NCBI GenBank assembly: GCA_900551755.1
Contig: URXK01000004.1
Location: forward strand, 62,001-126,000
DNA length: 64,000 bases
Direction: 5' to 3'
Origin: an uncultured Eubacterium sp.
GTDB taxonomy: Bacteria; Bacillota; Clostridia; Lachnospirales; CAG-274
The notes under the pieces are model-generated. The model saw nothing but the letters and a program-made list of their open reading frames with translations. It made no database searches and was not told where the DNA came from. The translations under genes and the position numbers were made by a program. Below, in pieces: positions 1 through 9,999 of this stretch. The stretch's first letter is position 1. Every line of letters starts with the position of its first letter.

Positions 1-1049
1 GAGTTGTAAACATAAGAACCTGACTCTAATACACCAGAGTAAACTCTAAAGAATGCTAACTTACCTACGAATGGGTCATTCATAATCTTAAATGCGAGAG
101 CTGAGAATGGCTCCTTATCAGAAGAATGTCTTTCAACGACATTTTCCTCATCACCAGGGATGTGACCCTTGATTGAAGGAATATCAGTTGGAGCTGGCAT
201 ATATTCAAGAATACCATCAAGAAGCTTCTGAACACCCTTATTTCTGTAAGCAGAACCACAGAATACAGGAACAGCCTCACAAGCGATACAAGCCTTTCTA
301 AGAGCAGCCTTCATTTCAGCGATTTCAAGGTCGCCTTCTTCAAAGTACTTGTCCATTAAAGCATCATCACTTGAAGCAATAGCTTCAACCATAGCTTCTC
401 TATATTCCTGAGCCTTATCAGCCATATCAGCAGGAATATCTTCTACAGTAATATCTGTACCATTCTTATCATTGTAGATATATGCCTTCATTTCCATAAG
501 GTCAATAAGACCTAAGAAATCATCTTCAGCACCAATAGGTAACTGAACTGGAATAGGATTAGCACCTAATCTAGTCTTAATCTGGTCTACACAGTTGTAG
601 AAATCAGCACCCATAATATCCATCTTGTTTACGAAACACATTCTAGGTACGTGATACTTTTCAGCCTGTCTCCAAACAGTTTCAGACTGAGGCTCAACGC
701 CACCCTTAGCATCAAATACTGCAACAGAACCATCAAGTACTCTTAAAGAACGCTCAACCTCAACAGTAAAGTCAACGTGACCTGGAGTATCAATAATGTT
801 TATTCTGTGCATAGGTGCATCACCAATGTGCCACTGAGTAGTTGTAGCAGCTGAAGTAATTGTGATACCTCTTTCCTGCTCCTGCTCCATCCAGTCCATC
901 TGTGCTGTACCTTCGTGAGTATCACCGATTTTATAAGTCTTACCAGTGTAGTATAAGATTCTCTCTGTAAGAGTAGTCTTACCTGCATCGATATGAGCCA
1001 TAATACCGATATTTCTAGTTCTTTCCAATGGGAACTCTCTATTTGACAT
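1..1049 (-). CDS. fusA: Elongation factor G, N-terminal part (runs off the window)
   Basis: Translational GTPase that moves tRNA and mRNA through the ribosome after peptide bond formation. About 349 N-terminal residues are present; the rest lies beyond the left edge. The GTPase signature is plain: P-loop AHIDAGKTT at about residues 18-26, then DTPGH and NKMD. The ATG at 1049 follows a GGAGGAT ribosome binding site. It lies 18 nt downstream of rpsG in the conserved order rpsL-rpsG-fusA, so it is the housekeeping EF-G and not a tetracycline-protection paralogue. Nothing is broken in the part that can be read. Confidence 0.97.
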   Translation of the reverse strand, partial: MSNREFPLERTRNIGIMAHIDAGKTTLTERILYYTGKTYKIGDTHEGTAQMDWMEQEQERGITITSAATTTQWHIGDAPMHRINIIDTPGHVDFTVEVERSLRVLDGSVAVFDAKGGVEPQSETVWRQAEKYHVPRMCFVNKMDIMGADFYNCVDQIKTRLGANPIPVQLPIGAEDDFLGLIDLMEMKAYIYNDKNGTDITVEDIPADMADKAQEYREAMVEAIASSDDALMDKYFEEGDLEIAEMKAALRKACIACEAVPVFCGSAYRNKGVQKLLDGILEYMPAPTDIPSIKGHIPGDEENVVERHSSDKEPFSALAFKIMNDPFVGKLAFFRVYSGVLESGSYVYN

Positions 1050-1067
1050 ACTAATAAATCCTCCTTA

Positions 1068-1538
1068 TTACCACTTATAATGTGAGAAAGCCTTATTAGC
1101 TTCTGCCATTCTATGAGTTTCGTCCTTCTTCTTAACAGCACCACCAGCGTTGTTAAGAGCATCTAAAATCTCAGCTGCAAGACGAGCATCCATAGTCTTC
1201 TCGCCACGCTTTCTGCTGAAAAATGTTAACCATCTAAGACCTAAAGTCTGTCTTCTTTCAGGCTTAATCTCGATAGGTACCTGGTAAGTAGCACCACCTA
1301 CTCTACGAGCCTTAACCTCAAGAACTGGCATAATATTGCCTAAAGCTTCCTCAAAAGCCTCAAGTGCAGGCTTTCCTGACTTTTCTTCAACCTGAGCAAA
1401 TGCACCGTAAACAATCTTCTGTGCAACGCCCTTCTTACCATCTAACATAATAGAGTTGATAAGCTTTGTTACAAGCTTACTCTTATACATAGGATCTGGT
1501 AGTACTTCTCTCTTTGAAACATGACCTTTTCTTGGCAC
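1068..1538 (-). CDS. rpsG: 30S ribosomal protein S7
   Basis: Primary 16S rRNA-binding protein that nucleates assembly of the 30S head. The product is 156 aa, the usual bacterial length, and begins with the family N-terminus [16 protein letters not shown] choose the GTG at 1538 because it follows AAGGAGGG at the right distance and matches the family start. An in-frame ATG 21 nt upstream would overlap that binding site. Middle gene of the str operon. Confidence 0.97.
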   Translation of the reverse strand: MPRKGHVSKREVLPDPMYKSKLVTKLINSIMLDGKKGVAQKIVYGAFAQVEEKSGKPALEAFEEALGNIMPVLEVKARRVGGATYQVPIEIKPERRQTLGLRWLTFFSRKRGEKTMDARLAAEILDALNNAGGAVKKKDETHRMAEANKAFSHYKW

Positions 1539-1693
1539 GATTCTTCCCTCCTTAATCAAAATAATATTAATTCAACGGTACTTGCGAACACATTGTTTCG
1601 CTATACATGCCTTATACTACCAACGAACCTCTGCAATAACAGATTTAATCATCAATGTATGAGGCATTAATAATAGTTACACTAAAAAGTTAA

Positions 1694-2113
1694 TTACTTC
1701 TTAGCCTTAGCCTTCTTAGCGCCGTACTTAGAACGAGCCTGCTTTCTATCAGCTACACCTGCTGTATCAAGTGTACCTCTTACGATATGGTAACGAACAC
1801 CAGGAACGTCCTTTACTCTACCACCTCTTAAAAGAACAACACTATGTTCCTGTAAGTTGTGACCTTCACCTGGAATGTAAGCTGTTACTTCAATACCATT
1901 AGAAAGACGAACTCTGGCAATCTTTCTAAGAGCTGAGTTAGGCTTCTTAGGTGTAGCAGTCTTAACAGATGTACAAACACCACGCTTCTGTGGAGAACTC
2001 TGATTTGTCTGCTTCTTCTTAAGAGTGTTGAGACCCTTCTGTAATGCTGGAGCTGTAGACTTAGAAACCTTAGTCTGTCTGCCCTTTCTTACTAACTGGT
2101 TAAATGTTGGCAT
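1694..2113 (-). CDS. rpsL: 30S ribosomal protein S12
   Basis: Decoding-centre protein of the 30S subunit, 139 aa. The conserved blocks [11 protein letters not shown] and [12 protein letters not shown] are both present, with the lysines whose substitution gives streptomycin resistance in other bacteria; the sequence looks like the sensitive form. The ATG at 2113 follows AGGGAGGTG. An upstream in-frame ATG three codons earlier sits too close to this site. A 155-nt spacer separates it from rpsG, longer than usual for this operon, and I see no clear hairpin in it. Confidence 0.97.
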   Translation of the reverse strand: MPTFNQLVRKGRQTKVSKSTAPALQKGLNTLKKKQTNQSSPQKRGVCTSVKTATPKKPNSALRKIARVRLSNGIEVTAYIPGEGHNLQEHSVVLLRGGRVKDVPGVRYHIVRGTLDTAGVADRKQARSKYGAKKAKAKK

Positions 2114-2193
2114 TAACTGCACCTCCCTTAAAAATAATAAAATCTGTTACTGCGTGAGGTTCAAATTTATTCCGAACAACACACACAAGTGTT

Positions 2194-2222
2194 ATTGTAT
2201 CATCATTTCCCCATAAAGTCAA
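2194..2222 (-). promoter_or_regulatory. Sigma-A promoter of the str operon
   Basis: Minus strand reads TTGACT, 17 nt, TACAAT. The -35 is at 2217-2222 and the -10 at 2194-2199. It leaves an approximately 75-nt leader before rpsL. Confidence 0.8.
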
Positions 2223-2252
2223 CACATTTTTCAAATTTTTTTCAATTTTATT

Positions 2253-3589
2253 CTATATTTTTTCTTTTGTTTTATCCTTAAATATTTTAACATAAAATAC
2301 AAAGCAAAACACGCAAGTTACAACCTCTGTAATAGGAAAAGTTAGCCAAACATAAGACACGCCAACAAAAGAAAAAATCCAAGCAACTGGCACAAAAAGT
2401 ACAACCTCTCTTAAAACAGGAATAAATATACTTTCTTTTGTCTTTCCTAGTGCTGTAAAAAATATAGGAAAGATAAGTGTAAATGTTATTGGAACAAAAC
2501 TTGTACCAATAATTTTGAAAGCTATATTACCTAAAGATAATACTTCTTTGTCACTTGAAAATATTCCTATTGCCTCCTCTGGGAATACAATAAAAATAAA
2601 AGCACCCAAAATCATAAATATTACAGAAAACAAACAAGTATCCTTTAATATTTTTTTGCACCTATCCCACTTCTCTATTGCATAGTTGAAACTTACAACT
2701 TGCAAAATACAAATTCCTAAAGCATTTAAAGGTATTAAGAAAAATGATTGTAACTTATAATATATTCCTAGCACTGTAACAGCAGCATCTGAAAATGATG
2801 ATAAAATTACATTTAAACCAGCAATATACACAGTCCATAAGGCTTACATAACAATATTAGGTATACCTGCCTTATATATTGCACCTACATAAGGCAAAAG
2901 CCTTTTAATACCTCTAGGTCTATAAAATCCTTTAATACCAGTAATAATAGCTGCTGCTACCTTACCTATAACTGTTGCTATAGCTGCACCTGCTACGCCC
3001 ATAGGTTCTATCTTCCATACTCCAAATATTAATATAGGGTCAAGTATTACATTTACAACTGCACCTACAACTTGAGCAATCATAGGTGTTTTCATATCAC
3101 CTTGTGATTGCAAAACCTTAGTCCATATACTTTCTAAAAATATTCCTAAACTAAAAATACAAACTATTTCACCATATATGCCTGCAAATTTATGTACAGA
3201 AGTTGACGATGCTGACATTTCAATATATGTTGTAAGAAATAATAATGATAATATGCTAAAAATAAACCAGCTAACAATAGCAAGCAAAAAACCAGTTCCA
3301 GCAACATCAATAGCCTTTTGTTTTCTATCTAAAGCATAATATCTTGCCATAACTGTATTTACACCAACACCAGTACCTACAGCTATTGCACATATTAAAA
3401 GCTGAATAGGATAAATAACCGATAAAGCTGTCAATCCATCTCCAGAAAATCTGCCTACAAAAAAACTATCTACTATATTATATAACGCTTGAATTAACTG
3501 AGCAAACATTACAGGAGAGCTAACTTCATCAGTATTTTTGAAGTTTTTTCTGTTCCAAAATATCTATTATCCAAAGCTTTATCACTCAT
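2253..3589 (-). pseudogene. MATE-family multidrug/Na+ antiporter, broken by a frameshift and a nonsense codon
   Basis: MATE exporters have 12 membrane helices in two homologous halves. Here the gene starts at the ATG at 3589 (preceded by GTAGGTGA) with MSDKALDNRYFGTEK, loses frame near 3512 just before PVMFAQLIQALYNIVDSFF, then hits an in-frame TAA at 2841-2843 where homologues read Gln (GIPNIVM-stop-ALWTVYIAGLN, so CAA to TAA fits). The second half then stays open to 2253. Total length is 1337 nt, one short of a multiple of three, as expected for a single-base deletion. Two independent lesions make a working protein unlikely. A sequencing error could explain one but hardly both. Confidence 0.88.
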
Positions 3590-3690
3590 TATGTCACCTA
3601 CTTTCAATAATTTATTAAATCATTTTATCACAAATAATGTATAGCTATCAACAAAAATTGCTATTATTTCATAATATAGTTAAAAAGTAG

Positions 3691-3719
3691 TTGACAACTA
3701 CATACTTTAGTGTTATTAT
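3691..3719 (+). promoter_or_regulatory. Sigma-A promoter of metK
   Basis: TTGACA at 3691-3696, 17 nt, TATTAT at 3714-3719, about 60 nt upstream of the S-box aptamer. Confidence 0.8.
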
Positions 3720-3781
3720 GATTATCGAAGTAATTTAGTTATTAATGTTGCTTCGTCATTACTATAACAATTTAATTATTG

Positions 3782-3911
3782 CTTATCAAGAGAGGCGGAG
3801 GGACAGGCCCTATGAAGCCCAGCAACCGGCATTATGCATCGGTGCTAAATCCTGCGGTGTTTATTCCGAAAGATGAGTTTTTAGAATAAGCCCTATGAAA
3901 AGGGTTTTTTT
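3782..3911 (+). promoter_or_regulatory. SAM-I (S-box) riboswitch with terminator
   Basis: The 5' core CTTATCAAGAGAGGCGGAGG, followed by GGACAGGCCCTATGAAGCCC and AGCAACC, is the S-box consensus. P1 closes between CTTATC (3782) and GATGAG (3872-3877). A hairpin (about 3889-3904) followed by eight T residues is the expression platform. Known S-boxes terminate transcription when SAM is bound, so this gives feedback control of metK, whose product is SAM. Confidence 0.95.
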
Positions 3912-3960
3912 TATGCCCATTTTAATATTGTTTATTTAATATGTGAAAGGAGTTTATTAA

Positions 3961-5133
3961 ATGAAGAAATTTTTTACATCTGAGTCTGTTACAGAAGGAC
4001 ATCCAGATAAAATCTGTGACCAAATTTCTGATGCCGTTCTTGACGCTATTTTAGCTAAAGACCCAATGGCAAGAGTTGCTTGCGAAACTATGACAACAAC
4101 TGGTTTAATTATGGTTGCAGGTGAGGTTACAACAAACTGCTATGTTGATATTGATGAAATCGCTAGAGAAACTGTAAGAGAAATTGGCTACGACAGAGCA
4201 AAGTACGGCTTTGACTGCGACAGCTGTTCTGTACTTACATCATTAAAGGGTCAGAGCCCTGATATTGCACAGGGTGTTAATTCATCTCTTGAAGCTAGAG
4301 GTGGCGAGGCTGATGCAAATGATACTGGTGCTGGTGACCAGGGTATGATGTTTGGTTTTGCTTGTGATGAAACTGAAGATTATATGCCTGCCCCAATCTA
4401 CTATGCTCACAAACTTACTAAAAAGCTTAGCGAAGTTAGAAAAAATGGTACTTTAGATTACCTTAGACCAGACGGCAAGAGTCAGGTAACTGTTGAATAT
4501 GATGACGATAAGGTTGTAAGAATTGATAGTGTTGTTATTTCTTCACAGCACGCACCAGAAGTTGAGCACGCTCAGATTGAAAAAGATATTATAGAAAATG
4601 TAATTAAGGCTGTTTTACCAGCTGACTTACTTGATGAAAATACTAAGTACTACATCAACCCAACTGGCAGATTTGTTATTGGTGGTCCTCAGGGCGACTG
4701 TGGTTTAACTGGTAGAAAGATTATCGTTGATACTTACGGTGGTTACGCAAGTCACGGCGGTGGTGCTTTTAGTGGTAAAGACCCTACAAAGGTAGACCGT
4801 TCAGCTGCTTATGCTGCAAGATATGTAGCAAAGAATGTAGTTGCTAGTGGTATTGCTAAGAGGTGCGAAATTCAGTTAGCTTATGCAATTGGTGTTGCAA
4901 AGCCTCTTTCAATCTTTGTTAACACTTATGGCACAGGTAAGGTTGCTGATGATAAGATTGTTGAAATCATTAACGAAAACTTTGATTTAAGACCTGCTGC
5001 AATTATCAAGAACTTTAATTTAAGAAGACCAATTTATAAGCAGACAGCTGCTTATGGCCATTTTGGTAGGTCTGATATTAATGTTCCTTGGGAAAAGCTC
5101 GATAAGGTTGACATTTTTAAGAAGTATTTATAA
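3961..5133 (+). CDS. metK: S-adenosylmethionine synthetase
   Basis: Makes SAM from methionine and ATP. The 390-aa product has the family start [20 protein letters not shown], the ATP-binding [10 protein letters not shown] (about residue 120) and the P-loop-like [18 protein letters not shown]. Full length, with an AAAGGAG ribosome binding site. It is transcribed alone, controlled by the S-box in its leader, and ends at a hairpin shared with the opposing carbonic anhydrase gene. Confidence 0.98.
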   Translation: MKKFFTSESVTEGHPDKICDQISDAVLDAILAKDPMARVACETMTTTGLIMVAGEVTTNCYVDIDEIARETVREIGYDRAKYGFDCDSCSVLTSLKGQSPDIAQGVNSSLEARGGEADANDTGAGDQGMMFGFACDETEDYMPAPIYYAHKLTKKLSEVRKNGTLDYLRPDGKSQVTVEYDDDKVVRIDSVVISSQHAPEVEHAQIEKDIIENVIKAVLPADLLDENTKYYINPTGRFVIGGPQGDCGLTGRKIIVDTYGGYASHGGGAFSGKDPTKVDRSAAYAARYVAKNVVASGIAKRCEIQLAYAIGVAKPLSIFVNTYGTGKVADDKIVEIINENFDLRPAAIIKNFNLRRPIYKQTAAYGHFGRSDINVPWEKLDKVDIFKKYL

Positions 5134-5147
5134 TTTTTAAAACAGAA

Positions 5148-5178
5148 AGGCTGCTTCAAGATTAACTTGATGCAGCCT
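5148..5178. terminator. Bidirectional terminator between metK and the carbonic anhydrase gene
   Basis: Thirteen-position stem AGGCTGCTTCAAG / CTTGATGCAGCCT with one T-T mismatch, T-rich on its right side. It sits between two convergent genes. Confidence 0.8.
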
Positions 5179-5188
5179 CTTTAATTAT

Positions 5189-5731
5189 TTATTTAATTTC
5201 ACTTAATTCACCTGTTACAGAATCCATAACATAACCAGCAATTCTCACATCATTAGGAATAAGTGGGTGTTCCTTTAAAAATTTAACTGTTTCGTGTACA
5301 GATGTTTCAACATCATCAAAACCAGCAAGCCAATTTTCAAAATCAATACCACAATATTTCATAATATCAATATTTTCCTTGTGCACACCTCTGTTAATCA
5401 TATGTTCAATCATCATATCACTATTAATATGCTGAACACCACAGTCTGTATGGCCAATGACCATAATTTCTTCCACGCCAAGTTCAAATATAGCAACCAA
5501 AAGACTTCTAACAACACTACCGAAAGGGTGAGTAACAACGCCACCGGCATTTTTAATAATCTTTACATCACCATTTTTTATACCTAAGGCAGCTGGTAAA
5601 AGTTCAGTAAGTCTAGTATCCATACAAGATAATATTGCAATTTTCTTATCAGGATATTTACTTGTTTTGTACTGCTCATATTTTTTATCTTCAACAAATT
5701 TTTTATTAAATTCAATCATTTCCTTTATCAT
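5189..5731 (-). CDS. Beta-class carbonic anhydrase
   Basis: Zinc enzyme that interconverts CO2 and bicarbonate. Of the 180 residues, C36, D38 and R40 (SCMDTR) and H94 and C97 (GHTDCG) form the beta-class zinc site with its Asp-Arg dyad. The ATG at 5731 follows AAAGGAG; an upstream in-frame ATG lacks a binding site. Single-gene unit. Bicarbonate supply would suit the biotin-dependent carboxyl-transfer enzymes at 53-58 kb, but that link is inference. Confidence 0.93.
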   Translation of the reverse strand: MIKEMIEFNKKFVEDKKYEQYKTSKYPDKKIAILSCMDTRLTELLPAALGIKNGDVKIIKNAGGVVTHPFGSVVRSLLVAIFELGVEEIMVIGHTDCGVQHINSDMMIEHMINRGVHKENIDIMKYCGIDFENWLAGFDDVETSVHETVKFLKEHPLIPNDVRIAGYVMDSVTGELSEIK

Positions 5732-5837
5732 AATAAAACTCCTTTCTTTTAGGATATTATAACACATAATAAATGAAAAAGCATTATAAAATTAATTCAT
5801 CTATATATTTGTAGGTGCTATCATTTGCTGTTTATTT

Positions 5838-6152
5838 CTATCTCAACAACACCATATAACAAACAGTCCCTAAAAACACACTTAACAAAGTATTTTTAAA
5901 AGCAATATGTACAATTACTGTAGCAATACCTGCCAAAATCAATTCCAAATTATTAACATCTGTTCCTATTGTTTTAAAGCAATAAACCACAAGTATAGCA
6001 ATAACAGCCGGTGGTGACACAACACCTAAATATTCAACAATAGCTGGCAACTTCTTTTTGCCACCAAATATTAAAAAAGGTATAGCTCTAATAACAAAAG
6101 TACAAAGTCCACATATTAAAATAACAATTATCGTTTTAATATCATTATTCAT
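5838..6152 (-). CDS. azlD: AzlD-family branched-chain amino acid export subunit
   Basis: Small (104 aa) hydrophobic protein with about four membrane segments and the family stretch FVIRAIPFLIFG near residue 20. AzlD works with AzlC as a two-component exporter of branched-chain amino acids or their analogues. It overlaps the end of azlC by 8 nt, which implies coupled translation. The actual substrate cannot be read from the sequence. Confidence 0.88.
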   Translation of the reverse strand: MNNDIKTIIVILICGLCTFVIRAIPFLIFGGKKKLPAIVEYLGVVSPPAVIAILVVYCFKTIGTDVNNLELILAGIATVIVHIAFKNTLLSVFLGTVCYMVLLR

Positions 6153-6855
6153 TTGATTTAACCCTACAATCCTTTAATTTTTTATTTACAACAAGCAAAA
6201 ACATTGTAGACACCATAGCAGGGAAAATAAAACTTTTTGCTCCAAATATAACAAGAGATACTACACCACAAATCAAGCCTAAAAATGCAGATAATCTATC
6301 TTTTTTATTTTTCCATTTATCAATAAAAATAGTAATAAAAAGAGCAGTCATACAAAAATCAATACCCTTAAAATCAAACGGCAATAAACTGCCTAATAGT
6401 CCACCAATAATAGTACCTGTCAACCAATAAACCCTAGCAAAAAATGCAACATAAAGCATATACAAGCCTTCATTAACATTAGTAGGTATTTTGCCATTCA
6501 TACTAGTATACAAAGCATAAGTTTCATCTGTTAAGCTAAATATCATATAAGGATAAAACTTTCCTAACTTTTTAAATTTATCAATATATGGTATACCATA
6601 AAACAACATTCTACTATTCATAAAAAGTGCAGTTAATATTATAGTAGTAACAGCAGTTCCAGTTTTTAAATAATCAACCAAAACATACTGAAAAGCACCA
6701 GTATACACAGTTTGACTAACAAGCCAAGACCAAATAAAATTGTAGCCAGCACTACTCATCATAATACCAAAGGCAATGCTTAAAAATTCATAGCTAAAAA
6801 ATATAGGCAACGAATTTACAAAAGCATAGCCAAGTGTTTTTTTATCAAACTTCAT
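6145..6855 (-). CDS. azlC: AzlC-family branched-chain amino acid permease
   Basis: Large subunit of the AzlCD exporter, 236 aa, with several long hydrophobic segments and the family features AFGIMMSSAGY (near residue 30) and SLTDETYALY (about residue 107). Its start codon overlaps the last base of the upstream hydrolase gene, so the three genes form one operon. Confidence 0.88.
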   Translation of the reverse strand: MKFDKKTLGYAFVNSLPIFFSYEFLSIAFGIMMSSAGYNFIWSWLVSQTVYTGAFQYVLVDYLKTGTAVTTIILTALFMNSRMLFYGIPYIDKFKKLGKFYPYMIFSLTDETYALYTSMNGKIPTNVNEGLYMLYVAFFARVYWLTGTIIGGLLGSLLPFDFKGIDFCMTALFITIFIDKWKNKKDRLSAFLGLICGVVSLVIFGAKSFIFPAMVSTMFLLVVNKKLKDCRVKSNE

Positions 6856-7478
6856 TATATTACTTCCTTAAGTTTGTTATAAATTGCATCTGCAAAGTTT
6901 TTATGCCCTACTTCATCTAAATGCTCTCTATCAGCCTTACTAGGCACAGCAAATTCAGAAGCCTGTAAAAAATAAATATTATTATCTTCTGCAATTTTTT
7001 TATAAACAATAGGAAGTTCCTTAGAAACTCCAACAGAACGACCATTAAACTCAGGGTCAAAACCCTCCTCCCAAACTCTATTGCCAAGTTCAATAGGTGA
7101 CACAAGAACAATGTTAGCTTCTGGTGCAGTCTTTCTAATTTCTTCAATTATTTCCTCTATACCTTGACCAATAATTTCAGCAGAAGCATTATAAGCTGTC
7201 TTACAATCATTAGTTCCTAACATAAGCACAACAGTATCAATAGGCTTGTGAGTTTCAAGAATAACAGAAATAAAGTCAATACCCTTTCTTCCTTTTCTGT
7301 AAGCATCTTCAAAAACAGTAGTTCTGCCACAAAGTCCTTCTTCAATTACTCTATATCCTTTTTTACTAACTTTACTATCAAGTATACCTGTCCATCTGGT
7401 ATTCCAATCATATCTATCCTTAGTTCCTGGTATTAATCCATAAGTATTAGAATCTCCAAAGCATAAAATCTGTTTCAA
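6855..7478 (-). CDS. SGNH/GDSL-family hydrolase
   Basis: Serine esterase of the SGNH fold. Block I is CFGDSNTYG with the catalytic Ser near residue 10, the Asn block is LMLGTNDC, and the C-terminal Asp-His pair is in the region DREHLDEVGH. I place the start at the TTG at 7478, which gives MKQILCFGDS and sits 6 nt after AAGGGTGA. A GTG at 7487 lies inside that binding site. About 207 aa, no signal peptide, so likely cytoplasmic. First gene of the operon with azlCD; the substrate is unknown. Confidence 0.85.
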   Translation of the reverse strand: MKQILCFGDSNTYGLIPGTKDRYDWNTRWTGILDSKVSKKGYRVIEEGLCGRTTVFEDAYRKGRKGIDFISVILETHKPIDTVVLMLGTNDCKTAYNASAEIIGQGIEEIIEEIRKTAPEANIVLVSPIELGNRVWEEGFDPEFNGRSVGVSKELPIVYKKIAEDNNIYFLQASEFAVPSKADREHLDEVGHKNFADAIYNKLKEVI

Positions 7479-7578
7479 GTCAATCACCCTTTTCCTATAT
7501 TTTTTATATGAATTATATGAATATTATATTTATATTATAGGCATTTGTCAAGTATTTTTTAAAATATTTTGTTTAATG

Positions 7579-7607
7579 TTGACTTTTTTCTTCTAATTGT
7601 TTATTAT
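7579..7607 (+). promoter_or_regulatory. Sigma-A promoter of the hydE operon
   Basis: TTGACT at 7579-7584, 17 nt, TATTAT at 7602-7607, about 40 nt upstream of the hydE start. Confidence 0.7.
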
Positions 7608-7649
7608 AATCTTACTAAGTTTATATGATTTATATGGAAGGTAACAGAT

Positions 7650-8684
7650 ATGATTAATAAGCTTTTAAAAGAAAAAGATTTGACAAATAGTGAATTAAGC
7701 ACACTGCTTAACACCAATATATATGATGATAAATTAAGAGAATGTGCTGACAATGTAAGGCAAGAATACTATGGCACAGATGTTTATATTAGAGGATTAA
7801 TTGAGTTTACAAATTATTGCAAAAATGATTGCTACTATTGTGGCATTAGAAAAAGCAATAAACTAGCTGACCGTTACAGACTTTCAAAAGACGATATTTT
7901 AGAATGTTGCAAAGAAGGTTATAAGCTAGGCTTTCGTACCTTTGTACTTCAAGGTGGTGAAGACCCTTATTATACAGACGAAAAAATATGTGACCTTGTC
8001 AGCACAATAAAAGAAAACTATGGCGATTGTGCTGTTACTCTTTCTATTGGAGAAAAGTCAAGGGAAAGCTACAAAGCATATTTTGACGCTGGAGCTGACA
8101 GATATTTATTAAGACACGAAACAGCTAACGAAAGCCATTACAATCATTTACATCCAGAAAGTATGAGTTTAAAAAATAGAAAACAATGTCTATTTGACTT
8201 AAAAGAAATAGGTTATCAAGTTGGGTCAGGCTTTATGGTTGGCTCACCTTATCAAACAACAGAAAATTTAATTGAAGATTTAAGATTTCTACAACAGCTT
8301 GAGCCAGCAATGATTGGCATAGGACCATATCTTACTCATAATCAAACACCTTTTAAAGATAAAGAAAACGGAAGTTTTGACTTAACATTAAAACTTATAT
8401 CTATTTTAAGACTTATGTTTCCTTATGCACTTATACCAGCCACTACCGCATTAGGTACAATTAATCCTAAAGGTAGAGAAATGGGCTTGCAAGCTGGTGC
8501 AAATGTTGTTATGCCTAATTTGTCCCCTGTTAGTGTAAGAAAACTCTATACCCTTTACGAAAATAAAATTTGTACTGGTGAGGAGTCTGCACAGTGTCGA
8601 GGTTGTCTTGAAAACAGAGTAAAATATGCTGGCTACAATATTGTAACTGACATAGGAAATGTAAAGAAAATTAAGGAGAATTAA
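7650..8684 (+). CDS. hydE: Radical SAM enzyme, [FeFe]-hydrogenase maturase HydE family
   Basis: HydE helps build the organometallic H-cluster of [FeFe]-hydrogenases. The 344-aa product has the radical-SAM motif C57-x3-C61-x2-C64 in the HydE-specific context EFTNYCKNDCYYCGIR, then VLQGGEDPYY and a C-terminal Cys group (CTGEESAQCRGC) like the accessory cluster of several HydE proteins. It resembles HydE more than BioB or ThiH. No hydF, hydG or hydrogenase gene is nearby, so it may serve hydrogenases encoded elsewhere or have another radical-SAM role. It ends 1 nt before the next gene. Confidence 0.82.
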   Translation: MINKLLKEKDLTNSELSTLLNTNIYDDKLRECADNVRQEYYGTDVYIRGLIEFTNYCKNDCYYCGIRKSNKLADRYRLSKDDILECCKEGYKLGFRTFVLQGGEDPYYTDEKICDLVSTIKENYGDCAVTLSIGEKSRESYKAYFDAGADRYLLRHETANESHYNHLHPESMSLKNRKQCLFDLKEIGYQVGSGFMVGSPYQTTENLIEDLRFLQQLEPAMIGIGPYLTHNQTPFKDKENGSFDLTLKLISILRLMFPYALIPATTALGTINPKGREMGLQAGANVVMPNLSPVSVRKLYTLYENKICTGEESAQCRGCLENRVKYAGYNIVTDIGNVKKIKEN

Positions 8685-8685
8685 A

Positions 8686-9825
8686 ATGAAAACAATAACT
8701 ATTGGAGAACTTGAAAAACTTAATTCCTCCAAAATAACTATAATAGATGTAAGAAAATTTGAGGATTATAAAAGAGGTTCAATTGAAAATTCCATTAATA
8801 TACCAATAAGTGAATTTAATCAAAAAATTGATACTATACCAAAGGATAAGCCTGTATACTTACTATGTTACACTGGCGACAAAAGTATTGATATAACATA
8901 TATGCTTTCAGATTTGGGATACGATGCCTACAATATTGAAGGCGGTTATAGAGCTTATCTTCAGCTTTATTTAACACGATTAATGGAAAAAGAAGATGAA
9001 GTAAAATTAAAAACAGCCGAAATAGAAAGAAGTATAATTAAAAAATTTAGAAAAGGTATATGGTGCAAATTTACAAAAGCCATTAATACCTATGACCTTA
9101 TACAAGAAAATGATAAAATTGCAGTCTGTATATCTGGTGGCAAGGATTCTATGCTTATGGCAAAACTTTTTCAAGAGCTTCAAAAACACGGCAAATTTCC
9201 TTTTGAACTTGTGTTTCTTACTATGAACCCTGGCTACAATGAAGCAAACTGGAACATTATTCAAAACAATGCTAAAATACTTAATATACCTCTTACTGTT
9301 TTTGAAAGTGAAATATTTGATATTGTTGCTAGTGTAGATAAAAGCCCTTGTTACTTGTGTGCAAGAATGAGGAGAGGTTATCTTTATTCAAGAGCTAAAG
9401 AGCTTGGCTGTAATAAAATTGCTCTCGGTCACCATTTTGACGATGTAATTGAAACTGTTTTAATGGGTATGTTCTATAGTGGTAAATTTGAAACTATGAT
9501 GCCAAAACTTCATAGTAACAATTTTGAGGGTATGGAACTTATACGACCTATGTATATGATAAAAGAGGCTGATATAAAGGCTTGGAGAGATTATAATAAA
9601 CTTAATTTTATACAATGTGCTTGCCGATTTACAGAAAATTGTGCCACTTGTGGCGGTGACCACGGCTCAAAACGAGATGAAATGAAAGAACTTGTTGCTC
9701 AATTAAGAGAAAAAAGTCCTCTTATTGAAGGCAATATTTTTAATAGCATACACAATGTTAATTTAAAAACAATTATTGGTTATAAGCAAGACGGTGAAAA
9801 TCATAGTTTCCTTGATAACTATTAA
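8686..9825 (+). CDS. Rhodanese domain fused to a TtcA-like PP-loop sulfurtransferase
   Basis: Residues 1-95 are a rhodanese domain with its persulfide Cys at 61 (LLCYTGDKS). Residues 115-379 are a TtcA/TilS-type PP-loop ATPase: SGGKDS at 150-155, SPCYLCARMRRG, GHHFDD, and a C-terminal ENCATCGG. TtcA enzymes thiolate tRNA cytidine-32 using an Fe-S cluster. A fused rhodanese would supply the sulfur directly. It follows hydE at 1 nt spacing, so the two are cotranscribed. The exact tRNA target cannot be read here, and a role in cofactor sulfuration is also possible. Confidence 0.8.
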   Translation: MKTITIGELEKLNSSKITIIDVRKFEDYKRGSIENSINIPISEFNQKIDTIPKDKPVYLLCYTGDKSIDITYMLSDLGYDAYNIEGGYRAYLQLYLTRLMEKEDEVKLKTAEIERSIIKKFRKGIWCKFTKAINTYDLIQENDKIAVCISGGKDSMLMAKLFQELQKHGKFPFELVFLTMNPGYNEANWNIIQNNAKILNIPLTVFESEIFDIVASVDKSPCYLCARMRRGYLYSRAKELGCNKIALGHHFDDVIETVLMGMFYSGKFETMMPKLHSNNFEGMELIRPMYMIKEADIKAWRDYNKLNFIQCACRFTENCATCGGDHGSKRDEMKELVAQLREKSPLIEGNIFNSIHNVNLKTIIGYKQDGENHSFLDNY

Positions 9826-9830
9826 TAACG

Positions 9831-9876
9831 GAAACCCCTCAGTCACTTCGTGACAGCTCCCCTACAAGTGGAGCTA
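9831..9876 (+). repeat. 46-nt REP-like element, copy 1
   Basis: Runs from GAAACCCCTCAGTCACTTCG to GTGGAGCTA and contains two small hairpins (CACTTCGTG; AGCTCCCCTACAAGTGGAGCT). It recurs in inverted orientation at 60964-61009 with a single mismatch (GTGACAGC versus GTGCCAGC). It lies just after the TtcA-like gene. Function unknown; similar dispersed elements occur in many gut Clostridia. Confidence 0.75.
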
Positions 9877-9912
9877 GGTGGTTATTTTTTTAGTTGTTCG
9901 TTTTAATACCAT

Positions 9913-9939
9913 AAGGGCGATTACTAATCGCCCCTACAA
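9913..9939 (+). repeat. 27-nt hairpin element (GGGCGA-type), copy 1
   Basis: Stem GGGCGATT / AATCGCCC followed by CCTACAA. A related element lies at 51229-51255; differences in the stem are partly compensated, which suggests that the fold is what is conserved. Confidence 0.55.
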
Positions 9940-9999
9940 ATAACAGTAACTTATATTTATTATCTATTACTTATTACTTATGTAAGTCTGCACCATTTG

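Noticed and set aside
1539..1559. Longer rpsG starting at the ATG at 1559
   Set aside because: The extra seven residues are absent from S7 proteins and the ribosome binding site lies inside them.
7650..8684. Biotin synthase or ThiH
   Set aside because: The Cys motif context and the VLQGGEDPYY segment fit HydE better, and no biotin or thiamine genes are adjacent.
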